From Erigeron canadensis (lineage: Eukaryota; Streptophyta; Magnoliopsida; Asterales; Asteraceae), in contig NC_057768.1 of assembly GCF_010389155.1 (NCBI RefSeq), positions 42,945,633 to 43,009,632 on the forward strand: a stretch of 64,000 nt of DNA, written 5' to 3'. This document shows, piece by piece, positions 1 to 9,824 of the stretch (positions are counted from its first letter, which is position 1; each line of letters opens with the position of its first letter). The notes below the pieces were generated by a model, which saw only the letters and a program-made list of their open reading frames with translations, was not told the DNA's origin and did no database searches. Position numbers and translations under genes: made by a program.

Positions 1-502
1 AGATATTATTCATTAGAAGGTATCTTGGGTCCTAGTCTCGAGTCATTAGCAATCACGTGGCTGAAAAATGATTTACGTAGTTAAAACTAACAAGTTCGGT
101 TTTCGAATCGGTTTGGACCCAAACCAGTCCCAAACTGACCCTATCGGTTCAAAATGGGTCGGGTTTTCAAGCCTCCAAATCGGTTCCAAACCAGTTCGGG
201 TTTGACCTCAAACCGATTTGGGTCAACACCCCTCCAAACCGTTTAGACCGGGTTGGGCCCAAAACCGAAAAATGCCCATAACTATACCTAACATATATTG
301 ATCGTGTTGATCCAAATGAAAACTAAATTTTTTTTGGCATGACAATATTGTTTTATTTTTGTTGTATCTTCATCGATTTAATAATATAATTAACAAGTTA
401 CTCTTGCAATGTAACGGAATTAACATATATATTATTTTTATTTTTTATGGTATATATTGAGAGTTTTTTTACGTTTATCGAATAGTTTTTCTATTGTAGT
501 TG
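1..502. other. Intergenic, repeat-like, no gene
   Basis: Roughly 92-290 is less AT-rich than its surroundings and dense in short words such as CGGTTTGGACC, GGGTCGGG and AACACCCCTCC. It resembles the degenerate ends of common plant non-autonomous DNA transposons (hAT-like). No terminal repeats or target duplication could be fixed because the window edge is close. The rest is plain AT-rich spacer. Confidence 0.35.
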
Positions 503-779
503 TCTATATTCCCTTATAAAGTAAAAGTCTCTTTTTAGAATTACCATAATTGTCTTTGACTTTTTATGTTTAGCCCTTACCCTTAATGAATTAATTTACA
601 CTATAAACCTTTATTTTAATAATTAACACTTTAAGCCTTTATCTTCTATGAATTTCCACTATCACAATTACATCAACCTACACCACTTGACACTGCCACC
701 ACCCCCAATTGTACCATTACCGACACTACTAAACAGTCTTCTCCACCACCGCTGTCGCATTGTACGGATACCATGCTCG
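503..779 (+). mobile_element. Short Helitron-like element
   Basis: It begins TCTATATTCCCTTATAAAG, close to the 5' end of better-defined copies in this window (see 55388). It ends with a block reading GTCGCATTGTACGGATACC followed by ATGCTCG and a T, again like those copies. The middle is a CCACCACC-rich stretch without coding potential. The 5' flank is G rather than the usual A, and the end is CTCG rather than CTRR, so the boundaries are tentative. Confidence 0.4.
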
Positions 780-840
780 TAAAAGATGATATAAATGAGT
801 AAAGAAAAAGAAGATATGACTTCACAAAAACTCAATTGAC

Positions 841-907
841 AAAAATTCATGTCAACCAATATATATAACAATATTAAAAAATTCATGTCAACCAATATAT
901 ATAACAA
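841..907. repeat. 31-bp direct repeat, two copies
   Basis: The same 31 bases (beginning AAAAATTCATGTCAACC) occur at 841-871 and 877-907, a 36-bp period. The copies look identical, so the duplication is young or replication slippage. Confidence 0.85.
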
Positions 908-1063
908 GCTTCTAAATTCATTCTTAAATAAACAAGGAATGTTGGATAAATTTCATCTTTAATTTAGAATCATTATATCAAATTTAATTATTTTATCTTT
1001 GTTAAATGACAATATTAACACTTATAGTTTATATGATTGGTCAAAAAATCCCTTCTTTTATTA

Positions 1064-1424
1064 TCTATATTATATAATAAAGAAAATAACCCCCATGTTG
1101 AAAGTTACATGAGGAAAAATGACTAAAATATATAATAAATAAAATAACTCCCATGTTGAAAGTTACATGGGGAAAAATGACTAAAATATATAATAAAGAA
1201 AATAACCGCCATGTTGAAAGTTACATGAGGAAAAATGACTAAAATACCCTTAATGGATATATAACACTATCAGCCATTTTTCTTTTAAAATATCCACATT
1301 AATCCTTTACATACATCAATTATCTAACATCATTCGACGCCGTAACTACCACTAACAGTAGTCGTCTCTACCACCACACAGTCGTCGCCACGAAAACCGC
1401 CACATTGCGCGGGTAACGCGCTAG
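1064..1424 (+). mobile_element. Non-autonomous Helitron with internal triplication
   Basis: A 361-bp element between host A and T: 5' TC start (TCTATATTATATAATAAAG), 3' end CTAG, then T. Just before the end is the GC-rich block CATTGCGCGGGTAACGCG, shared in pattern with other copies in this window. It carries three tandem copies of a 58-bp unit near its 5' end. There is no Rep/helicase coding, so it is non-autonomous. Helitrons insert between A and T without target duplication, which fits. Confidence 0.7.
1083..1246 (+). repeat. 58-bp tandem repeat, 2.8 copies
   Basis: Units begin at 1083, 1141 and 1199, with the core CCATGTTGAAAGTTACATG in each. The third is cut short at about 1246. The copies differ at a few positions. 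The array lies wholly inside the Helitron-like element. Confidence 0.9.
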
Positions 1425-1661
1425 TGTATCGTAAATAATATGCATATTATCTCCATATTTGGTAACGTAATTTTGCTAACTATTTATGGAAAATTAAATG
1501 TTGCTAAGTTAAAACCACATAATCCAAAGTTATTGTAATTTGACATCTTACGATTGTTTATGCGTGCCGTCGTGAGGTATGTATATTTTATTTAAACATT
1601 TTGACTTTTCTCGGTGGGTTACAAAGTTACTGTATTTTTTTATGAATAACTATAGGAAAAT

Positions 1662-1826
1662 GATAATGACAGTCTTAAGGGCTGTCACTAACAACTTATT
1701 ACATGCTTAAAAACTTGTACATTATATATTAAAAATCACCCCCTGATTTTTCTAACAGCAAGGTACAAATTATAATGCACCCAATTAGTTTTTACTGACA
1801 ACCCTAAGGGCTGTCACTAACAAAAC
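1662..1826. mobile_element. MITE, CCCTAAGGGC-type, copy 1
   Basis: Inverted ends built on a small palindrome: GACAGTCTTAAGGGCTGTC on the left and TGACAACCCTAAGGGCTGTCA on the right (the latter split by one base from a perfect palindrome). The inner part contains CTTGTACATTATATATTAAAA, resembling the cores of the copies at 7.98-8.14 and 9.18-9.33 kb. No ORF. Target duplication not resolved. Confidence 0.5.
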
Positions 1827-2699
1827 CCATAACTATAACTATGTTTATTTAATTATCATATATATTTTAGATTTTTCAAAAGTTTGATAAAGGATGATAT
1901 TTAATATTACTATTATTAGATTATTTTCCGTGTAATACACGGGTTAACACATATTAAATTGACGTTGTAATAAATAAGACATGTTGAAATTTGACGATAC
2001 TATTGTTTTTTAAAAATGTTTTGTATCAAAAGTTATTAGTAGGACGATATGTGTGTTAATTATATCTCCTGTGACGATATAAAGTTAAATGTAGATATTA
2101 CTTGCTAAATTTTTATATGTTAGAGATACTATGACATGCTAAAGTTTTATAATATTGTAATTTAACAAACATAGATAAAAGATGTTGAAATTTGTGATCT
2201 TATCATTTTTACAATATTTTATTTTTTGATTATTTTATACACCATATACATATTGGTAATATCTTTTATCTAAATATCATATGATATTAACGATGTAAAC
2301 TGAATGCTGAAAACCAATATTTATTATGTTATATGATAAAAATTCAATATAAACTCATAATTTAATAAAATGTACGTCATAAAAGAAAAGAAAATAGAAT
2401 AATGTAAAAATAATCAAAAAGTTGATTTTAAAAAATATAAATAAAACTTAAATTATTTTCCATAATCATATCTTTAAAACAATGACTTTCTCTAATTACA
2501 AAATGTAGGAATTGATTTTCATACTAAATAACCATATTTAAATTATTAAATTAAAATTAAATCTAAAAATGTTATACAAAAATATATGACATCATCATTT
2601 TTTCTGATGACTCTAATTAAAACTTAAATTTTATCTAAAGGTACAAATTTTCCCATTTTTAAATTAAGGTTTATCTTTTATTTATATCTAGGAATAGAG

Positions 2700-2701
<2 letters not shown>

Positions 2702-2752
<51 letters not shown>

Positions 2753-2769
2753 CATCATTATTATTATTT
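2702..2769. repeat. (ATT)n microsatellite
   Basis: A nearly pure TTA/ATT trinucleotide run of more than 20 units with one ATC interruption near 2752-2758. A weaker ATT-rich stretch occurs at 3170-3200. Confidence 0.95.
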
Positions 2770-2818
2770 TATTTTTTATTTTTATATAAAAATCACTTTC
2801 ATTGGAAATTTGGAGGAT

Positions 2819-3130
2819 TTATAAGAAATTGGTAGGAAGCCGAGATACTATTTGAGCCCCCACTCCTCTAACAATAGCAAAACTAATCCTACTAGATATA
2901 TGAGTAGCAGCACGTGCACTAGTGTCTTGAGCCACAGAGAACCTTCGGATTCGTTTTAATAAGGTCATCGCATCCTTCCCGAGTTCCCCCAAGGAAGAGA
3001 ATGAGAAGGGGAGAAACTCATATCCAATATCCGCACACTTAACCTCGTACTTGACACGTTTACGTTGTATAGCCTCAATCACCACACGGACATGGCCAGA
3101 CACAAAGCCAATCATACCAGTTTGTGTCAA
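2819..3130 (-). pseudogene. ORF fragment of 103 aa, transposon-like tail
   Basis: An open frame that ends in ..AQIVSRLPTNFL and contains GYEFLPFSFSSLGELGKDA and ISFAIVRGVGAQI. The pattern (hydrophobic 'F-PFSF-SLG' block, basic spacer, 'FAI-RGVGAQI-SRL') reminds me of the C-terminal tail of reverse-transcriptase polyproteins of non-LTR or DIRS-type elements, but I cannot name the family. GC content is clearly higher than the surrounding AT-rich DNA, so it is a transposed or captured fragment. There is no plausible upstream exon and it lies between two Helitron-like ends. Confidence 0.4.
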
Positions 3131-3586
3131 GGGAGATGACCCTGTTAAGTCGACACATACATCAAGTGAGATATTATTATTTATTGTTATTATTATTGTG
3201 ATGATAGTGTTTAGGCTGTGCAGATATAGGTAACCTAAGTGATAACAATTTTTAAATATCTAAATAATAAATAAGTATCTATGAAAATTTTAATTTCCTT
3301 TAGATTTAATAACTTGATATATGAATTTGTACAAACACTAAGATTATATACTTATTGAAAATTTTACCCTTTCATTAATTCAACAAGCATACTCTGGCTA
3401 GGATATCCCGAGAGAGTCAGATAAAGACATAACATACATACCCTAATAATCATCTTCGATAAAAAAAACATTACTTGAATAATAATATCATCATAATTCA
3501 ACATTTATTTTTTCTATAACAATTAATAATATTATTATAAAAATTTAATATGTTTATCTCGCGTATTACGCGGGAAAATAATCTAG

Positions 3587-6500
3587 TTTTGCTAATATAA
3601 GGCTTATTCATAAATTAACGTATATATAAAAGAAAAATTCAAGCCATATATAAATAATTAGCTTATAACGTTTTTATATGTTTTTAAATTATCAATAACT
3701 TAAAAAAGGAAAAAAAAAAATGTTGTTTCGTACATTCTATATCATTGATAAGGAAACATTCACACACCGTATATAAAAGTATATTTATCATTCTATTCCA
3801 TTCAATGTACATAGGTTGACCATGTCTTTTCAATTTCAATATGTATGCTTAGTTTCCAACGTTGCTTGATTAAACAATTTTACAATTCTCAATTTCTCAT
3901 GCCTTTACGGGTTTTATCTTACATTATGATGGTGTTTAAGATTAAATTTTGGATTTTTTAATAATTAATCTGATTATGTTTATACCATGTAAAGAATCAT
4001 ATAAAAAGTCTGACAAAGAAATGTTTAGATGCATTTTTCTTTTAGATAAAACATAAGTTTGAGGGTTGTCAGCATAAATTATTTGGGTGCATTAAAATTT
4101 GTATTTTTTTTATATGAAATTCAAGTGATTATAAAATACGGAGTACTAGTTTTTATGCGTGTGATTAACTACTTTTTCTTTTAAAAAACTTGATTGAAAT
4201 TTCTTTCAAAAAGGTATTTACAAGTAATTAAATGTGTTCTAAAACGCAATTCAAAACTTAAAAATAGTCAAATTCTATGAAGTTGTATGCAAATAAAAAT
4301 AGATTTATACGTGTGGCCTCCATCAAAGTGATTTCCATTTGACCATTTTCTATCCTTTTTGTTAGTTGAAGCAAATATAAAACAGAAACAAAAAGAAAGA
4401 AAGAACAATTCCAAGAAATGCATCATGGATGGGCCAAAGTGAAAGATTCAAAGAGACAAAGACAATATATTTGAACCATTTGTTTTTTTTTTTGTGGAGA
4501 CTTTGACCGTTCAAGGCATACGTTGGGTTTGGGTCATTCGTTAGTTGTGACCCAAATTCTTTCATATTGTATTTTATTGTTACTTATATTTGGTTTAATT
4601 GTAAATAATTTATTACTCGTATAAGAAATTTAGAAAGATAATCAGTAAATTAAATTATCACCGTTGCAAAATAAGAGGAACAAAACTTGTCTTCCTAAAA
4701 TGTGAAAATAGAGGAAAGTAGATCCGAAAGCATAATGTCCACTTCGTTCAGGACACCATTTCGTCACCTTTTCCAGACTGGGCTTTTAGGCCGGTTTGGT
4801 CGGTCCTTTGGTGTGCCCCACCTAAGACGTATCATATGACTCAAGATGACCGATATAGCCTCTGTAAAGTATTCGCATTTGTATTACCAACTTTAATTAG
4901 GTGGACATTTTAGTACTTAATAATGAATTGAAGTATGGTTAAAAATCAGAACATTATAAATTAGAATTAAGATTTTACCAATGATTACAGTCAAAAATTA
5001 CAATTTTAAGTATATCTCATCTTTAATAAATACTAAAAAAAACCCTTAATTTAAAAATGGATTAATCTTGACTCTTTATTAAATTTATTTCTTATTTCTT
5101 CATCATTAGATCAAGATGATGACATCATCATTAACTCAATCTTTAATCAAATACTTTTTTAGTATTTCAACTATGCATTAAACGTTCCAACAATACATAT
5201 TATTAATTAATATTCTTCTAATCATGTCAAAATTAATATGTCTAAGTTTTTTATACCCTTTTTGATTCACATCATCATCTATTTTTTATTTTAAATTTAT
5301 TTTGATGATCCATCTTCCATTATAGTTTATTTTTCGTATTTGGTTTTCTTACAAATAATTAATAACAAATAAATTTGTATTGGATTATGGTTTAAATTAA
5401 CCTTATGTTATGAAGTAGAACTATACACACTTGATTATATATGATTAAGGTTGAAAAATAGGGTTGTTATTATTTATAGTGTATCATTTGAATAAGCTCA
5501 TGGAAGATATTGTGACAAAGAGTAATTATCGTGATATGAAAAATGTGTGAATATTATACATCAACTACGCATTAGCATAAAAAAATACATATTTGCTTTC
5601 ATATCACTATATACAATATCATGGCAGGTCAAGTTGTGTTCGCTAGAATGACTGACATCGATGCATCCAAGGAATCTTAGAACATTCGGGTTAAAGTTGT
5701 CTTACTTTGGAAGCAAACGCATAAGTACAACTCAAAAATTGTCCCATTCGAGTCTCTCTTTAATGAAGGGGGCGTTTAGGGAAATCAATAACTTCGCTAT
5801 GGCTTCAGTAAAGAAGATGAAGATTACATACTTGTGGATCATAGGGCTTCTACAAAACCACTACTATTTGTGTATCAAATTATTTTGTAGATACCGTGAA
5901 TCCTTATAACTTTTTATATTATACGTATTTAACTGGAAAAAAGCGTACGTTGTAATTTTAAAAAATATAATCATTTGTGATACTTCATAAAGCTAAAAAT
6001 TACTTGTCAGGTGGATGAGAAACCACTATCAAACCTTAGTCTTTGAAATTATATTTATACCATGGTTGATTTATGAAAAAAACAACTGGTTTATTTTCAT
6101 TATTCTTATTTCATTTATTATTCTGTCATTTTTAATAGCTTTTAAGTATTTATTATACCACTGTGCTAGCTTTTTATATGTACAAGTGTAATTTTTTTAT
6201 AGGTTTTTTTCGCGTTTCATGCGGGTTATAATATAGTTCATTACAAATTTAGTGTATATATTTTCATGCATGTGCTTAATAATTTTTGTTTTTAAATTTT
6301 ATCTATCAAAATTCGTTTAAATGGAAAATATCAAATATTATTATAGATTATTGTTCTTTTTAAAAGTTGTTTGATTCTTGTTGAGTGTAATCGTGTATGG
6401 AGACACATCGACTTTCGAACGAAAGTACTAATATGATGTATCATTTAATACATGTAATAATAACAACTTTAGGACCGATAACTGCCTTTTAATATATAGG

Positions 6501-7210
6501 TGAATATGCATGTCAGACACCAACAAATGATGCCGGGATACACCCCATCTACATATGGGTTGGAGGCCAAAGGGGTCGGTAGAGACGTTGGCCGTGTGGA
6601 GACGTAGGGGCCGGACTGAGGGTCTAACAATTTGACATATATAAATTAGATGATGAACACGTACAATTTGACATATCGATCAACAACGTATGGTATATAT
6701 GAAACGTGCAAAGAAAGGTGATCATCATAAACACATAAAAGTCAATGGTGTTGACTACAATATATAATCAATTGAGTATTGATAAAGATGATCCAAAGAA
6801 AGACGGGTCCTGTTATACTTTCATCCACGGAATAACAATCCACATATTTGTGTTTATTCAGGAAAACCAATCAATAGTTAAATTTAATTATTATTAGTGT
6901 GTAACAAACACATATATAACACGATGTATATAGATACATTTATAAAGCCATAAAGGTAAAAAAGGTGTGCGGGGTTAGGATTGTAAAATGAAAAGCAATC
7001 AAGTGGCACGGCATTTTCAGAAAGTGACAACATCATCTACGATTTAATCTAATTCCTAATTGGCTGGCAGTTTTTGTATGCAGGCCCCACTCAAATTCGA
7101 CTTTTTTTTTTTTTTTCCTTAATCACTTTATATTTATTGGTTTTGATTATGATTTTGATGTCTCTCTATAGTCTATATTATTAGCCCCCTCCTCATACAG
7201 TCATACTGCC
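3587..7210. other. AT-rich intergenic, no gene
   Basis: No exon-like coding was found. Recognisable pieces are: a fragment at 4055-4120 resembling the CCCTAAGGGC MITE family (GAGGGTTGTCAGCATAAATT); a Helitron-like terminus at 6205-6238 (CGCGTTTCATGCGGG then ATAATATAGT); and a GC-richer stretch at 6520-6620 (GGCCAAAGGGGTCGG) of unknown nature. The small ORFs are random. Confidence 0.4.
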
Positions 7211-7256
7211 TATATAAGATTCCCTCTCTTTCTTTCCCTTTTCTCTCTCTCTCTCT
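7211..7256 (+). promoter_or_regulatory. Probable core promoter of the PICC-like gene
   Basis: A TATA box, TATATAAG (7211-7218), is followed by a long pyrimidine tract of CT repeats (about 7220-7256), the 'Y patch' arrangement of plant core promoters. Transcription would start about 30 bases downstream, near 7245. It is assigned to the gene at 9825 because a strong splice donor follows at 7356 and the next good acceptor, at 9769, precedes that start codon by 55 bases. Confidence 0.55.
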
Positions 7257-7355
7257 GAATATATATACGTATATCCTGCTGTTTCTATTGCTAAAGGAAG
7301 CAAAACTAGCCAAAAACAAAACTAAAAAGATAATCGTATCAGAGATAGATCTAAG
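7245..7355 (+). other. PICC: Inferred 5'UTR exon and leader intron
   Basis: The leader ends AGATCTAAG before a consensus donor GTGAGT at 7356. The matching acceptor (TTGTTTTCAG) ends at 9769, implying a 2,414-bp 5'UTR intron (7356-9769). That intron contains two MITEs. There is no ATG-initiated ORF of note in the leader. Inference only; no transcript evidence. Confidence 0.5.
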
Positions 7356-7995
7356 GTGAGTCCATCCAATTGACACATAAACTACCATTCTACGTTTTTT
7401 TATATTTATTTTTCCGTATGATTCTTCTTATAATTATTATGGAAGATATGATGATGATATCGTTGATTTTATAATTCATTTTTTTTTAATTATACGAATC
7501 GTCTATATTCAACTTGTGATGTATGTATAGATGCGTTGCTGATTTCTAGTATATCGTTTTCTACTTTTGTTTAATTAGCTGCAAGTAAAAGTTTATTTCA
7601 TTTATTCCGATCAGGCGATCATATATACTTTTCAAAGTGAGTGATTAATCAAGACTTGATCACGAAAGGAATGAATTTGAGATCATATTAATTTTATTAC
7701 AGTTGATAGATATATACACAAGCTATATATATGTATCATGTATGATCTATAATATAGGTAGCAATTAAGCATGAGTTTGGTGAGATTGATCTGTTTTCAT
7801 GTACTGTTGGAGTAATTGTTTTCTTGTGGCTGGATTGTAGTGCTCTACCAGACTAGAATTACAAACTTGTCTCAATCCATTACTTTGTTTATTATTTATG
7901 TTGATTGCGATGACAATTTTTATCATTTATAAAAAAGTGATAAGAAAATGATAATTGCTGTACTTATTTTCCGAGTTGTGTTTTGTTAAACAAAG

Positions 7996-8133
7996 TCTTA
8001 AATGAAGGCTTTCGTTAAATGCATTAATTAGTTGTACATTTATCATAAAATTTAAGGACCGACATTTAATATAAAAATGTATAATCTTTTTATGCACGTT
8101 AAGTGATGCCATAAAGGCTTCATTTAACATTTT
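7996..8133. mobile_element. MITE, CCCTAAGGGC-related, copy 2
   Basis: Inverted arms TTAAATGAAGGCTTTCGTTAA and, at the other end, TTAACGTGCATAAA/TTAAATGAAGCC read on the complementary strand. The core TTGTACATTTATCATAAAATT is nearly the same as in the copy at 9183. It lies inside the inferred leader intron of the PICC-like gene. Non-coding. A related, more decayed stretch follows at about 8375-8470. Confidence 0.55.
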
Positions 8134-9182
8134 CTCCTTGCTTGTCGATTGACAATACATGGCACCAACTTCATTAACCGACATCTACAATTTTTATTAT
8201 TATTATTTTTTTATGCTAATAAATAATAGTCAAATTTTGCCATTAAAATCTTACAATGGATGATGATTTGGCAATTTGATTAGGGTAAAACAATGTAAAC
8301 TTTAAATCATTCATTCTTATAATACGTAGTAATAACTAGTTATACAATCTTGTTATACGTCCTTAATTAAACTAAAGGTAATGATCTGTACATCACCATT
8401 TTTTAGTTGTATACCATTAAACGTGTTGTAAGATTTTGTAGTGTACATTAACATGAAACATGTTTGGTAATATAAGACATAGACATTATTCTTAACAAAT
8501 TACATGAGTATTTTTTGGTAGAATTTAAAGCAAATGATTTAACAAGTTTTTCAAAAAGTGGAAGTTAGAAATGGAGAATAAAGATAAATTAGTCATTTTA
8601 GTGTTGATGAACAGTTCATGCAAAGATCAAGTTATAACGAAAATAAGCATTCCACAAGTACCATTAACACTCAATTAACTTTTGATTTTGGGTCTATAAT
8701 AAAAATTACGTTTATTATTTATTAATTTTTTTGAAAGGTGAATTTCGTTTGTTTATTATTTATTAATGACATATGAAAAGATTGAAATAATTAAAGGATA
8801 TTTAAAAATATCAATGGTTAGGTAAAATATACAAATAAAGATTAGATACAGATATCCATTCCGAAAAAATATAAATATAGATTATATACAGAGAAAAATG
8901 AGTGTGAGGCTGTTACGTACTCAATTTGGATGAAAAACAACTAATATATTAAATAAATGTTTGAACCCAAATGTTTTAATGTTTTAAAAAATAGTACGTA
9001 AGGGATGTTTCACCAGTTTAGTTGTCTAACAGCCTCATATTTCTTTTCCCCATATATAACCTGTAATGGAGACCAAACATGGGGAATTTCGACGCAAACA
9101 TATCCAGCCCAGTCACCTTTGTTGATGCCGATAATTTTGTCTATGCAACTTTCCCGATATTGTCTTCTAATCATTTGGGGTT

Positions 9183-9325
9183 TGCTAAATACAACCCTGA
9201 GGGCTGTATTTAAGGTGCATAAATTATTTGTACATTTACCATGAAAATTAGGGGGGTGTGCTTTTAATATAGAATATACAAATGTTTTTATGCACGTTAA
9301 ATACAACCCTCTGTATTTAGCATTT
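9183..9325. mobile_element. MITE, CCCTAAGGGC-related, copy 3
   Basis: A 143-bp element with perfect 11-bp terminal inverted repeats TGCTAAATACA and TGTATTTAGCA, extended imperfectly to about 40 bp. Subterminal motif ACCCTGAGGGCTGT. The core TTGTACATTTACCATGAAAATTA matches the copy at about 8.0 kb. It sits in the inferred leader intron, 0.5 kb before the start codon of the PICC-like gene. Confidence 0.65.
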
Positions 9326-9824
9326 CTCTAATCATTTTTATCAACCAATAAATGCTTGCACATGTTTCCTGTTACAGTTTACAATAATTTTGTCTTTGTT
9401 TTTCAACATGTTTGTCTCTCCAACCCAATAATTCAACACTTTTTTTTTTTACTCCTTTTCTACTCTTCAAAGAAGACAAAAAGAAATTCCATTTTTAGTT
9501 AATTTACTTACTGTACAAGTTACTACAAAATGTTACGTCTATATTTATCATTTACTGAATATAGCAATTATAATATCGAAAACGTTATTTCAAGAATTGA
9601 TCACTTGAATTTATTGTGGAGTAAATAGAGAATTAAGTTTATACATATAACCGATATATTCTAATAGTGTAACATATTTTCTTTTCTCTTATAAAATACC
9701 ATTATTTTTGATAAAAAAAAACTTGTTTTGTTTTCATTTGATTAGGATTACATTTTTTCTTGTTTTCAGGGGCTGTGTAATAACGAACCTTAATACGAGT
9801 AGTATTTCAATATTCAGTCTTGTG

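Larger units (their letters stand above)
1916..3586. mobile_element. Two Helitron-like 3' ends facing outwards
   Basis: At the left, on the - strand, is a 3'-type end: hairpin CCCGTGTATTACACGG, then AAAATAAT, CTAA and T. At the right, on the + strand, is the same type of end: CGCGTATTACGCGGG, AAAATAAT, CTAG, T (ends at 3586). The same terminus in opposite orientation suggests two related Helitrons lying head to head, or one terminus copied to both sides. Their 5' ends could not be placed. The interval also holds a long ATT microsatellite and an ORF fragment. Confidence 0.5.

Noticed and set aside
2700..3210. A real host gene around the 103-aa frame
   Set aside because: No start context, no flanking exons, a microsatellite beside it and Helitron-like ends around it.
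9005..9306. Overlapping ORFs on both strands (79 and 98 aa)
   Set aside because: They run through a MITE and the inferred leader intron; no conservation visible.
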